Part shown: positions 45,218 to 57,170 of the stretch, one piece after another
How positions within the stretch are numbered: the first letter of the stretch is position 1
Layout of the letters: each line of letters begins with the position of its first letter
Assembly: GCA_963682095.1 (NCBI GenBank)
Contig: OY821759.1
Span: forward strand, 44,171,133-44,235,132
Direction: 5' to 3'
Source: Potentilla sterilis
Taxonomy: Eukaryota; Streptophyta; Magnoliopsida; Rosales; Rosaceae
DNA length: 64,000 nt
The notes under the pieces: model-generated
What the model saw: the letters and a program-made list of their open reading frames with translations, nothing else
Told to the model about the DNA's origin: nothing
Databases searched by the model: none
Program-made: the position numbers and the translations under genes

Positions 45218-46786
45218 ATGGGCGATTCAACTCCTCTTCTCTCCGAATCCAACTCGACCGAGTCAGAACCCCCTCTGCTACAGAAACACCTTCCCTCCCT
45301 CGACTCCACCATCGAACTTTGCCTCGGAGATTTCGGGTGGGCTCAGTTCCTCCAAGCCATCCTCGTCTCCTTTTCATGGTTCTTCGACGCCCAGCAAACC
45401 TTCATCACCGTTTTCACAGACTCCGAACCCCAGTGGCACTGTTCTCAACAGCTCACTGACAACCCCAACTCATGCAACCCATCATTTTCAAACATTTGCC
45501 AACTTCCCAAGTCCTCGTGGGACTGGGATCGGCCCAAACACACCTCTATAATCTCCGAATGGGGCCTCGAGTGTTCTGGGTCTTTCCTCACCGGCCTTCC
45601 GGCCTCCTCCTTCTTCGTGGGGTGCTTGATAGGCGGACTAACCCTCTCCACACTTGCCGATTCCTCACTCGGTCGGAAAAGGATGCTCTTCCTCTCATGT
45701 CTCATGATGTCTTTCACAACCCTCCTCACCGCCTTCTCCACCAACATATGGATCTATTCCTTCTTGAGATTCGTCACTGGCTTCGGCCGCGCCACTATCG
45801 GCACGTCAGCGTTAGTCTTGTCCACCGAGCTGGTGGGCAAGAGGTGGCGCGGCCAGGTGGGTGTAGTAGGTTTCTTTTGCTTCACATTGGGGTTTCTCTC
45901 CCTACCAGCTATAGCTTACACCCATCAAACCCACTCATGGAGGACCCTCTACGTCTGGACCTCAATTCCCACTCTCTTTTACTCCATTCTCGTTCATTTC
46001 CTGGTCCGAGAATCGCCCCGGTGGCTATTCGTCCAGGGACGCAAAGAAGACGCCATCTCAACCCTAAAAGGCATCTCACCAAGCATATCCACGAGCTTCT
46101 CCAGCTTGTCGTTCGAGCAAGAGACTTGGAATGTGGATCTCTACTCTGCAATTAGGATTTTAGTGCAGACAAAATGGGCTTTTCGGAGACTCTCTTCAGT
46201 AATGGGAACCGGATTTGGAATCGGAATGGTGTACTACGGTATGCCGTTAGCTTTGGGGGGCTTGAACTTCAACCTTTACTTGAGTGTCACGTTAAACGCC
46301 TTGTCCGAGCTACCAGCTTCTTTAGTTGCTTTTTTACTCATTGGGAAACTTAACAGGAGAAGCTCGCTTCTAGTTTTCACCATCCTCAGTGGGGTTTGTA
46401 GCATTCTTTCGGTGCTAAAAGGTCTTAATCGGTGGGCGGAGTTACAAATCGGTTTAGAGCTTGTGTCTTTCTTCAGTGCTTGTTCAGCTTTCAATGTGTT
46501 GCTTATATTCACCATTGAGCTGTTCCCCACTTGCGTGAGGAACTCGGCTCTCTCGATGGTGAGGCAGGCAGTAGTGTTGGGAGGAGTTTTCAGCCCGATG
46601 CTGGCGGCGGCGGGGAGGGCCAACGGTGGGGTTGTGTCGTACGGAGTTTTTGGGGTTGTCGTGGGGGTTTGTGGATTGTTTGTTGTTTGTTTGCCGGAGA
46701 CGAGAGGGAGAGGGATTTGTGATACTATGGATGAGGAAGAGCACAAAGAGACAGCTAATTGCATTGCGGTAGGTCTTGTCGTATAG
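45218..46786 (+). CDS. Organic cation/carnitine transporter (OCT2/3-like)
   Basis: Intronless, 522 residues, a 12-helix major facilitator. Motifs: FGWAQFLQAILVSFSWFFDA with QQTFITVFTD (TM1), extracellular loop cysteines (WHCSQQ, CNPSFSNICQL), SIISEWGLECSGSFLTGLPA, the loop motif TLADSSLGRKRML, ALVLSTELVGKRWRGQVG, VRESPRWLFVQGRKEDA, GIGMVYYGMPLAL and PETRGRGICDTMDEEE. It matches remembered Arabidopsis OCT3 closely, so it belongs to the OCT2/OCT3 subgroup, unlike its paralogue at 24184. The coding region is clearly more GC-rich (TTC, CTC, TCC codons) than that paralogue and its flanks. Predicted membrane transporter; substrate not deducible. Confidence 0.92.
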   Translation: MGDSTPLLSESNSTESEPPLLQKHLPSLDSTIELCLGDFGWAQFLQAILVSFSWFFDAQQTFITVFTDSEPQWHCSQQLTDNPNSCNPSFSNICQLPKSSWDWDRPKHTSIISEWGLECSGSFLTGLPASSFFVGCLIGGLTLSTLADSSLGRKRMLFLSCLMMSFTTLLTAFSTNIWIYSFLRFVTGFGRATIGTSALVLSTELVGKRWRGQVGVVGFFCFTLGFLSLPAIAYTHQTHSWRTLYVWTSIPTLFYSILVHFLVRESPRWLFVQGRKEDAISTLKGISPSISTSFSSLSFEQETWNVDLYSAIRILVQTKWAFRRLSSVMGTGFGIGMVYYGMPLALGGLNFNLYLSVTLNALSELPASLVAFLLIGKLNRRSSLLVFTILSGVCSILSVLKGLNRWAELQIGLELVSFFSACSAFNVLLIFTIELFPTCVRNSALSMVRQAVVLGGVFSPMLAAAGRANGGVVSYGVFGVVVGVCGLFVVCLPETRGRGICDTMDEEEHKETANCIAVGLVV

Positions 46787-49039
46787 AAAATATACGTTAA
46801 AAGATTCAGGATCACAAGCTAGTTGCCTAGTTTGTCTTGTAAGGCTTCTGGCCCTCGTCATTTAAGGTTGCATTTTTGTGCTAGTGTAAATTGATAATAA
46901 AGAAAGAGTACGTACAAGTGATTAGAATTTCAAGTCCTTGATAGTTAATTTCTGTCATTAAGAGAGCTTTGTTCTTCATCTACATATGCTTTGTAATGAG
47001 AAGCTAGCTAGCGGCCTAGCTAGTAACTATATATACTTACAAGTTTGTATCGTTTGTTTGACAGACAAAAAAAATTGTATTGTTTGCTAATGTATAAGTA
47101 TATGGTGAGTTTGGGAGAATCGATCGGAGTTCTGACGTGAAATTATCCATGTGAAAGTTGTGGAGAGAGTTCTTTTGATAGTATGGCCGAGTCATGTTTA
47201 GGCAAATTAAGGGGTATTATTTCTCATTTCTAAAGATGCTCATATATATGATAACAACTCCTTTATTTTTCGAATTAGATTGTGTTCAACTGGTTCATGC
47301 ATGGCTGGAGTACATACTCAAAAGAGAAAAATTATTAATAGGCAGGAGGATTTTCTTCTAAAATTCTCTTTTCTTATTTTTGTGTTTTTGTAAAAGGAAG
47401 AACCCAAGTAAGACGAATCTTATAGCTAACCACTAAGACCTTCAAAAGGTTATCACTCGATCTTGTCCAGTGTTATTAAATAGAACTGATTTATAAGAGA
47501 ACGAAACAACACTTGCATATACAAACAGTAACAATTAATACCCTATTCCATCGGAAAAAAGAAAGACTAAATGAGATGTTATTATAAGTTTCATATCCGG
47601 CAAGTTGGATTGTATGTATAATATATTTCGAGAAAAATATATATCTATTATGTGCTGGCCTTCGTGTTTACGTACTAGCCAGGAAAGTTAATATCTGATG
47701 AATTTTTATTGTTAACTAATTTGAATAGTTTATGTGTGTTTTAGGTTAGAATGTCGACCAGGAGCTTTAATGATTTCCGATCAAAAGAAAAAGAGATTTA
47801 ATGATTTAAAACAAGTAAACCACGAAGAAGAAGAAGAAGAAAAAACATGTAAACCACGTAACGACGGTAAGAGTTGATTTTGAAAAGCCATACAGGCCTG
47901 TATGCTCTTTTCTGTTCTAATTGATCATAAGGACTTGTCGTACTTCAAAAGTATGCACTGGTTGCACAAAGCCAGGAACTTGAGGGCAAATTATATTTTC
48001 ATCGAGACGCGAATGCAAAGTTTGTAGATATTGAAGAACATATAGTAAGCTCGAGATTAGACCAAGTATGAAGCTCCACCGATCTGAACCACCAGGGTGG
48101 CAGGTGATGACAGTGATCACACTCACTCTGCGACTCTCTACCGTCATGAATCATGATAACGATAATGATAAGCATGCATGATTGTGTATGACACGGCAAT
48201 ATTGTTTTTCCTCAGTCGATCATATCGTCTTAATATATGGGTGAGTTTAGAAGAGTAGGAGTATTCTAAAATGAGGAAAATCTAAATAAGGGAAAAGAGA
48301 TTGAAGCAGCTAAATAAAGCACGCAAATGACTTCTGTCATCTCTCACGAATATTCGAAAAAATGATTAATAGGAAGCGAATCTAGCTAGGGGATGTCTAT
48401 ATTGAACTGATGCTGATGCTGATGCTGATGCTGAGAGGAAGTTTGAGTACCTAAAGCTAATTCTGTACAAGTTAAAAATCTAGGAATCTTTGATTGTTGG
48501 TGGAGATGAACGTCTCAATCCTATCGGCCAATCTTATCGGCCAATCCTATTCCTTAGCCGGAAATATGTGGCCAAGAAAGACAACAGAGCACATTTAGCT
48601 ACCATAATCGGTGACAAATTTTCATTGTGATACAACACAATTGACAGTCAGATCATTCACTGCAGTTACTGATGATGGCATTCAATTAAAAGCAATGACA
48701 AATTGTCATGACAATTTATAATTGTGATACAACGACTTAATTAGCTCATTCCATACAGTTACTGATGGCATTCAATCAAAATCAATGACTAGTGCTATGC
48801 TGCACTGATAGCAAATTATTACAAACAATTTGACACGATTCTTCTTTGATCGTAGCTGAGGACAATCTAAGAGAACTGAGCTTTTCTATTGTAACTAAAC
48901 AATTAGTACAAGTACAAAATTTTGAGGCAAAAAACTTGAACTGAAAAGTTTAAAGCATCATTGACCACTTCTTATAGGCATTGTGAGCTTAGACAGTGAC
49001 CATATTCATCATTAAGTAATAGGAAATGACCATCCATGG
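46787..49039. other. Intergenic region, no gene recognised
   Basis: AT-rich. Contains a (GCTGAT)n-type microsatellite at 48408-48433 and an imperfect direct duplication at 48612-48789. No supported open frame. Confidence 0.45.
48612..48789 (+). repeat. Imperfect direct repeat of about 90 bp
   Basis: Copy 48612-48699 and copy 48700-48789 share attgtgatacaac, cattc(c)a(c/t)...cagttactgat(gat)ggcattcaat and aaa(g/t)caatgac, with small indels. Confidence 0.6.
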
Positions 49040-52000
49040 TCACTTGTAGTGCTTGGAAACCTTTTCCGTTAGCTTATCCATGAACTGGCATTTCCTGTGA
49101 AATCCCCAACCAGGGTTGCCCTGCTTATCCATAAACAATAATCATGCATATGCTTCCACACAAAAATATATATATATATATATAAACAAAAGAGATTATA
49201 AACCACACCCAAAATAAGCACAGGAATGACAACAGGAAACAAGGGCTTCAATATTGAGATTTATACCCTTCTAAATTGTGTTAGTGCACTGCATTTCATT
49301 CAAGGGTAGAAACTATCAGTAAAATCACTTCAATGTACATATACGTGGGACCATGGTGTTGAGAAAGAAAGTAATTTTTACCCCAGCAATATGAAAAAGT
49401 TAGATCTTAAGCAAGTCAAATAGTTATCCATAGGGCTGGGCGCGGGCCGGGCCGAGCCCAAAATTCCCAAAGCCCGACCTCGTCGGTCCGAGCCGGGCTT
49501 TTCCCGATATGAGGACCGGCCCGGGCCCGAGCCCGACGGGCCGAGCCGGGCTTCGGGTTTTTTTCGGGCCCAGGGATCCGAGACTGAGGGAGGGATCGGC
49601 GAGGAGGAGAGGAGGAACGGCCGCCGTGGCGGGGGGGGGGGCGACTGTGACCGGGGGGAGAGAGCGCGCAAACTGTGACGGGAGAGAGAGCGAACGGACT
49701 GTGCGGATCGGAGACAAGAGGAGATTGGAGAGCAGGCGATGTGAGGAGGAGCCCGTTGATGTGTGGCTGGAGGAGAAGACCGATGGGGGGAGCGGGCTGT
49801 GTGGATCGGAGACCGGAGGAGATCGGAGAGCAGGCGATGCGAGGAGGAGCCCGTTGATGTGTGGCTGGAGGAGAAGGATTGCTGACGACGACCGGAGGTG
49901 GTGGTGCGGTGGCTGGAGCAACACGGGGGGGGGGGGGGGGGGTGGGGGGGTGGTTGGGGTTTGGTGTTACGCTGGAGAGAGAGAGAGAGAGAGGGGGGGT
50001 TTGGGGGTTTCGCTGGAGAGAGAGAGAGAAGAAGAAGAGAGGGGGGGAGCTTTCAGTAGGAGGGTGCGACTGTGAGAGAGAAAGGGGGAGGGTAGGTTAG
50101 GTTTGGATCTGTTTTTTTTTTTTTTTACATATATATATTAAAAAGTTCGGGCCGGGCCGGGTTTTCGGGCCCAAAAAAATTCAAGCCCGAGCTCGGACCG
50201 AATTTCCTATTTTCGGGCCGGGCTTTTTTCGGGTCGGTCCTTTAAAAAGTTGGGCTCGGCTCGTTTCGAGCTTTTTTCGGGTTTTCGGGCCGGGCTTTGG
50301 GTCCTTCGGGCCCAAACGCCCAACCCTAGTTATCCATAATTTTGACTTGTGAATAGGTGAACCGGAAAGCAACATTTTTTTGGACTACACTACTTAAGGG
50401 AGTTAAACATCATCTAATTATGTTGCTTATGACACCAGGCCTCAAGAAGCAACTTTGTCTCACAAACTGAGAGGTTTACAAGGTATTCTTCTATACTGTC
50501 AAATACATGCTTCAGAACTCTTACTGGAATGAATATGCCAAACTGGCCAACATAGTCTAGTAAGTATTTCACAGCATAAACAGGATGTCCCAAGTAAAAG
50601 GCTCAACTAGGATATCAATCTCAAACGACAATGTGATTAAAAACCTAAGCTAAAAGCAACAAGCTAAAAGAAATTGGTTTCTTGTTTTTCATGATGAGGT
50701 TTTAAAATGCAAAAGCACAGAACACTAACCTGGAGAGAAAGCACTGCGCGATCAGTGAACTGCTTTACAGAATCAGGTACTTTTGCTGGAAGAGTTTTCG
50801 CAACCCTTTCTAACTCTTCTTGTTGTTTTTTTGCAGTTACCCTATCTGGTCCACTGTAGTGATCGACAATTTCCTTCAACAATGGAACTCTTTCCATTGT
50901 CTCTTTCATGGCTTCCTGATGATAACCAAGATAAGAGGTCAGAGAATAGCAAAACAAATGCACCGCCCCACTAGAATAAGTGTATATCATTTCTCATGAA
51001 CATGCTAGAGTTTGAAGTTCACTCCAACATAGTTTCTATACATTAAACACTATTAACCAGTTTTGAGTTTATGATGACAGGGAACATTAATATTTCAATG
51101 TGTCTTTGATGAGTGGTAACACTAGGTAGCCTATAAGGACCCATTTGTAACACAGTACTAGGAGGTATTAGGAGTTATTGCCATACATTAAAAGGTTTCG
51201 GACTAGTTATCCTATGTAATGGTTTTGGACAAGGTTAAACGATCTAAAAGGATAGCCGCATCGTTGCTGCCCTAGCTATTCATTACTACGCCAGAGGGAG
51301 GGAAACAATAACGACGCTCAGGACTAACCAAAGAAATTAAAGTGAAGCATCACCTTCTCTTACTATATCTCTGACATATCCGGTGATGTATTCTAGGACA
51401 GAGCTATATATACATGAAACTAGATGGCATATTGTGCATTAACAAGAAAGAGTAGGTACTATAGCAATCTAGTAGAGATAATTCAAGAAAAAGTTTATCA
51501 GTATGAAAAAAGAAAATTCTGATTCCAAGTTCCAACCATCTAAGTTCCTAAAATTGGATAGGAATTCCAATTGGATATTTAACAGTCATCTCCTATGAAG
51601 CTCTGAGTTTTCAACACTCAAGTCCTACCAAGCAAACTCATATGGCATTGTAATAAAGATGAATGCACAAGGCAAAATTGCACATTGGAAAAATCAGCAA
51701 ACAAAAGTGAGACAAGAGTAAGTCAATGTACCTCCCACTCCTCTTGACTCTGAATACCCTCATATGCCATCAAGAACGGCTTCATCTTCTCAAGTGCATC
51801 CCTAAGAGGAAGAGGTGGCTTCTCATCAATATCTGGATTCTGATTAAGCTCCCCCATAAGATACTCCGGCTCAAACTCAATCTGCAATCCAAAAACAAAA
51901 AAATCATTTCCTACAAAACCAACACAACAACTTCATATTCCAAACCATGCTACATTACTGAATTCCATACCATACAATTGTTATCCAATGCATCAACATA

Positions 52001-52894
52001 AGCATCATCCAACGGCGACGGAAGCACTTGACTACTCATTTCCTCAAATGCCTCAGTCAACTGATTCATAACCTCCGGTCCAACTCTCTGAGCAAACTTC
52101 TCCCCATCCGCATTGTCTCCAAGATAAAGCCCCGATGCGACGTCTCTGGACGACTCCTCTCTCCTCCACCTATCTCCTTCTCCATCTCTCCTCCCTCTCC
52201 CTCCTCTCCCTCTCCCTCTCCCTCTCCCTCTTCCTCTCCCTCTCTCTCCTCCTCTTCCGCCGCCGCCGCCGTCCTCCGGTCCTTCTCCGCCGCCTTGCTG
52301 CAATATCCCCATCGCCTGCCTCACCGCCTCCTCCCGGCTCAGCTTCGGCTTACGTGGCGCCCTAATGTTCTTACTCTCCTCTACAATTCTCGCCGCCGGG
52401 TCCGACGCTGGCCTCCCCCGCCCGATTCCGCCGCCCAACGCCGTCATCAACCCCGCCGGTTGATTCTCCTCCGCATCTTCCCTTCTGAAGAACACAGGCT
52501 TCTTCGGCAAACCTGTATCCTCTCCCTCACGTGACTCCCGCCGCGGCTGCACGTGACCTTGCCCACGACCTGCGGAAATACCGGGTTGGATTCCCGACCC
52601 GAACGAAGGTGGTGGCGGCGGCGAGGCGAAGGATGGTGAGGGTTTGCCGCGGCCGTGGCCGGCGGAGGGGAGAGGGGAGAGGGGGTCGGATTGGGAGTCG
52701 GATTCGGGTTGATCCGGGAAAGATTCGGCGAGATAGGGGAAGAGAGAAGGAGCGGCGGCGGTTGGACCGCCGCGGCCGCTGCCGCGGCCACGGCCGCCGC
52801 CGTTGTTGGAGAAAGTGGAGAATGGAGCTAGGGTTTGTCGGGAAATGGGGTTATAGAGGCTTCGGCCGATTCCTAAGGCGGTGCCGCCTCTCAT
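49040..52894 (-). CDS. Probable mitochondrial ribosomal small-subunit protein mS35 (S24/S35 type)
   Basis: Four minus-strand exons, 52894-51971, 51881-51732, 50915-50730 and 49120-49040, all joined at codon boundaries, giving 446 residues. The N-terminal half is low-complexity: Gly/Arg and Pro/Ser-rich (GGGRGRGSGRGG, later GRGRGRGRGRGGRGRR at about 225-240). The conserved C-terminal half reads QRVGPEVMNQLTEAFEEMSS, IEFEPEYLMGELNQNPDIDE, MAYEGIQSQEEWEEAMKETM, IVDHYSGPDRVTAKKQQEEL, and ends GNPGWGFHRKCQFMDKL. I recognise this from plant proteins annotated as mitochondrial ribosomal S24/S35; the family name is from memory. An N-terminal Arg-rich, acid-poor start fits mitochondrial import. Intron 3 carries an hAT-type MITE. 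The symbol is left open. Confidence 0.8.
49431..50328. mobile_element. hAT-type MITE in an mS35 intron
   Basis: 898 bp with terminal inverted repeats TAGGGCTGGGCG / TAGGGTTGGGCG and a perfect 8-bp target duplication, gttatcca (49423-49430 and 50329-50336), the hAT signature. Subterminal regions are full of cgggcc/gggccg words. The core is strongly GC- and purine-rich, with an internal direct duplication (about 49699-49780 and 49797-49878) and a run of about 20 G at 49925-49942. No transposase. Confidence 0.9.
52180..52260 (-). repeat. CCCTCT microsatellite coding for an Arg-Gly tract
   Basis: Plus-strand ctccctctccctctccctct repeats in exon 1 of the mS35 gene; on the coding strand it gives alternating Arg-Gly. 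Likely variable in copy number, changing the protein two residues per unit without a frameshift. Confidence 0.85.
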
Positions 52895-52949
52895 TTTGGG
52901 GGATTGAGATCCTCGAGATTTCTGGGGTATAAGCTAAAATGAGTTTCTT

Positions 52950-54740
52950 CGTGCTCACTGAAGCACTGGGTTTTAATTTTCTGGTTTTTGTTTTTAATAA
53001 TATATAGAAAATAGGCATTTTATGGTTGGGCCTTCTTTAAAGTTGAGCCGTCCAGGAATTGGTTTGGTTTTTCTGGGCCGATTCATTTTGGATTGCTGCT
53101 CATGTCTATCTTCTTCTTTTTTTCTCTCTCTTTTCTTTTAAAGAAATTGCAGCTAATGTCTTTGCTTGGAGACTTGGGGTGGTCATCATTCTCTAAGAAT
53201 GAGAATGGAAAGTTCATAGTTTTCTGGAAAATTATCGAATAGTGTTGGATCATCACGTATATCTCATGGTCCCGTTAATTCGTCTATTTAAAAAGTGTTT
53301 CTTATTTCTTGAGAAGTTATATACGAGGTTGTTGAGAAATTCTAAAGAAAAATAAATTAAAATATTTCTAAATATTATTTTATTTTTTACTGTTTTAATT
53401 TTTATTTGTTTAAATCTATTTTAACATAACTTATACTTCTTAGTTGAAGGGTTTAGTCGTATTTTCATAGATTTTTTAGGTAACAAACTCTGTTTACTTA
53501 ATAATAGTATAGAATGACATTAACGTGCGCAAGTGTATCTCAAATATCAAAATCATATGGAGTATGAAACTATAGCGGTGCTGGAGACATAGAGTAGAGA
53601 TAATTGGAGAAATGGAACACGCTAGTGATGCGTTCGACGGAGAAGAAATTCTCGTGCTAGTAATTCAGTAATGAAAACGATCATTTGTTGTAGTACGTAT
53701 CTTATCAAAAAAATCATCTATTGTAGTACTTTTGCATTGAAAGTTCAGGTTTTAGCTAGCTTCCTTTTTACTGTTAATTATATGAAACAATTTTGATTGC
53801 AGCAGGTAAATAAGTTGGTAGCCTTGTCAAGAATTAACTTGATGAAGACATTACATACTGCTCAAACAATCTAGAAAAATAGAGACTGCAAGTACTGTGA
53901 CTCTGTGAGAGCAATTGAGCAAAGACTTGCATGCACAGTAAATTAATATTGATGGGTCGACATTATTGAACAGAGGCGTTTATGTTAATCTTCAATACAA
54001 TATGGATTAGTTAAAAGTGTGTCTGCTTGAAAAACCACTTGTCCACTTCATTGACACCGGTTTCTTCAGCTAAAACAGAATATGATTTTCCTTCTTCAAT
54101 ACATATTAATAACTATGACCCAGAACTTTTGCCAACCTAAAATTTAGACTTATTTGATTCTGTAGCTGAGATAGGCATGCCTTTCTTCTTTACCAAGATA
54201 CTATACTTGTCGACAGAATAATTTAGCAAGATAGTCTATATTTCGTTGAGGAAGCCAACTGTGAAGAAGTTTAACTAGAAGAATTGACATATTGCTCGTG
54301 TATATTGGAAGAAAAAATATCCTGGTGATTAATCATTGGTGCAAAAAGAGGAAAACATTCACCGAGAGACAGAAGTGGCGTATAGGAAAGAGCTCGATTT
54401 ACATAAGCAAGATCAGTGATGTGATTTTTCTCTGATCAGATCACTTAAAGTAAGCATTTCTGGAAACAGCAGAGTAGAAACGGGATCCCAATTCAAACAT
54501 TAAGATCGAGAGTAGTGAGTTGTAAGCTAAGTCACCACCAGAAATTATTCCGAACCTTAATTATATGTATGTCATTGTTTCAATTAGTTATAGCTTATGA
54601 GAGAGAACTTGCCGTCAGATTAGCAAGCTTCTCAATTAATGGACATGTCGATTTATATCTATTCACGTTTAATATATATAAGACTTGTAGCAAAGAAATG
54701 AATGAAACAGCAAATAATTGGATCAAATAAAAAGTTACTC
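52950..54740. other. Intergenic, no gene recognised
   Basis: AT-rich upstream flank of the mS35 gene; only short chance frames. Confidence 0.4.
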
Positions 54741-54752
54741 TTATTAAAATAG

Positions 54753-55220
54753 TGTTGGAAAAATGGGTTAAAAACAATTTATAAAACCAAATTTAAATTG
54801 ATTAATTATAATATGATGTATTTATAATTAATGAAAGGTGAACTTGGATTTGTATTCTCCATAATGAGGACTACAAGATTATGTGTTCATATGCCTAATT
54901 TGGTTTTTGGGTGAATGAAACAATGTCATCTAAAGATGGCTACTTGAAATGGGAAAATAAGTTTTGTCTCACATTAGAAAAAGAGAAATGATGAAAGTCT
55001 TTATATAAAATCGTCTTATTATGAGATGTAGTACGTTGTGTAAGCACAAGTTATACACTCTCACGCGTAAGAGGTTTTCTCCAATTCTTAGGTTTTCTTG
55101 TTGCAGTAGTGTTTTTTTAATAATTCGTTAGTCGTTGTATTCTGAGAGATCAGTGTCAGTATACTTGTTGTACCGGTAGAGCCGGTTTGATTGTCTTAAG
55201 GACAGTGTGTGACACACACA
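54753..55220 (+). mobile_element. LTR-like retroelement remnant
   Basis: Begins TGTTGGAAAAATGGG and later holds gtctcacattagaaaaagag followed by tttatataaa, an arrangement common in plant Copia LTRs (a cccacattg-like box, then TATA). A possible end is ...gacacacaca at 55220. No partner LTR, internal coding region or target duplication was seen, so a solo or decayed LTR is the best reading. Confidence 0.4.
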
Positions 55221-55661
55221 ATTCGACTTTTCTCAATCTGATTTGAAATTTTTTTTGTATTGGTTGAATGTCATCTTATTTTATTCTTTATTTCTCAAAT
55301 TTTAATTTCAGTTTTCAAATAGAAGCTTAGATGAAAGTGACGAGTGTTCTAAAGATTTCGCGTTTTTGATAATATGAATGTGCTTTAAGTGGAGGTCCCC
55401 TGGGTTGTTAAAATGGTTGGGTATTCTAGGGGTTGAACAATTCCAATTGAGATTTGTCCTTTCAAGTGGATGGTACATTGTGATATATATTATGTTTTCT
55501 CATGACAAATTGGCAATATTTAAACAAAATATATGAATCATATATACTTGAGTACGGTGTTTCCTTGCTTTTTAAGGTGTATACTTTTGCATTTCTATCT
55601 GAACATCCAATGAAAAAAGAATACATAGCTAAATTAGTGAATAGTTGGTCTTTATATTGGA

Positions 55662-55663
<2 letters not shown>

Positions 55664-55735
<72 letters not shown>
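55664..55735. repeat. (TA)n microsatellite
   Basis: About 70 bp of uninterrupted AT dinucleotide. Confidence 0.95.
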
Positions 55736-55736
<1 letters not shown>

Positions 55737-55739
55737 AGC

Positions 55740-57170
55740 TAGTTGTTGTTTGACATGCATGCATGTGTGATTAATTATCGTATCCATCATTCATGCATGA
55801 CTATAGTTTTTCAGATAAAATGAGAATGGTACGTATAATTAAAAATTAAATGACATTGTTTATTATCTATACTATTATTAAGAGAACATGACTTGCATAC
55901 TATAATAATTACACCTTGGCAAATTAATATTAGCGATCAATCTAACTTGGCTTCTTTTCCATATAAAAAAGAAGATGAAGAATTCGAAGCTAAAGTTCTG
56001 TGCGTGCTCGTTCTCAGGAGCAATATATTCTACTCTTGCAATGAGTCAGTAGTTAACGAAAGTGGCAATTAGCGATCGGAGACTTGAGAGAGAAGGCCAA
56101 CAAAAGCACTCGATTGTGTTCCTTCTAGCCATGAGTGCACCCCAAGTTTTAACATTCCCAGCACATTTTCCATATGGCATGCTGATACTTTACTGAGCTT
56201 TGGGGTTTACTGGATATTTGGTTCTATTAGGCTCTACTTGATCTGGCATGGGGGCCGGGATATGATCGATAAACAAATATTCCTTCGAGCGTGAATGAAT
56301 ATCATTTGGCCATGTTAATTGTTTTCCTGTAACTTTGAAAGATCAAATCTTAAAACCAAAGTAGAGAAGATACATCATGTTCTATATATATATATATGTA
56401 CCTTGCAGGAACACCAAATGATTTTGAGCAAGGCCGGGGGTCGTGTGCCACTTAGATGAATTTTACGAATTTTAAAAGCCACCCTTTCAATTATGAAGTT
56501 GTATATATTCATACAAACCCACTTACCTAATTAAGAAGCAAATTTACGAGGCTATGAGAACAAAATGAATCTCAATAGCAGGTATCTATAATTATTTTAG
56601 CTCATTGTTCCAGTGGTTTGTTGAGCTGAAAAAAAATAAAAATAAAATTCCTCTTCAACTCAATCCACTCCTACATCCGTTAGTGAAATTTAAATCTTTT
56701 ACTACATCAGTTAAACTAGCTCAGTAGCTGAACAACAAGCCATAGCTCATAGTCCCTCATAGACGTTTATTGATTGAGCTCACTTCACAAACCTACAAAT
56801 AAGTCAAATATAATATGTAAGCGAGGTTTACGTGAGTACGTGGCGTGTAAATAACCACACTCAAATATTATTAAACGTCTCTCAAACTCATTCTCTAGGA
56901 TTTACTACCGTAGTGCTTAAAAATTAGACAAAAATTTGGGAGCTAGTTGTTTGGCTTTCGTGACCTTGTCACGCATATGTCAGTCACAGTATCATCGTTC
57001 CCTCATTCACACGATTAACTAATCAATAATTGTTATTGCTTCTTACTTCTTAATTAACGTGTAGTTTTTATAAATCAAAAGTAGAGAAACTTTTCGTTGA
57101 GTGATGGCCGCTTAATTATATATGACAGATGTGGAGCTGGAGAACTCTAGCTTGAAGAACATTGAGTGAG
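55740..57170 (+). other. Upstream region of the MYB gene
   Basis: No gene seen; AT-rich with several scattered palindromic gcatgc words near 55755-55795. Confidence 0.4.

Noticed and set aside
45472..46155. 227-codon plus-strand frame within the second OCT gene
   Set aside because: Out-of-frame reading of the GC-rich transporter gene; the OCT frame has all family motifs.
49378..50100. Long overlapping frames of up to 188 codons on both strands in the GC-rich block
   Set aside because: The block is the hAT MITE; stop codons are rare there because of base composition and the purine repeats.
52028..52932. Plus-strand frames of 168 and 133 codons across the mS35 first exon
   Set aside because: They are antisense shadows of the GC-rich, Arg-Gly coding sequence on the minus strand.
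55502..55738. 78-codon frame ending in a long Ile-Tyr repeat
   Set aside because: The second half is translation of the (TA)n microsatellite; the first half has no recognisable feature.
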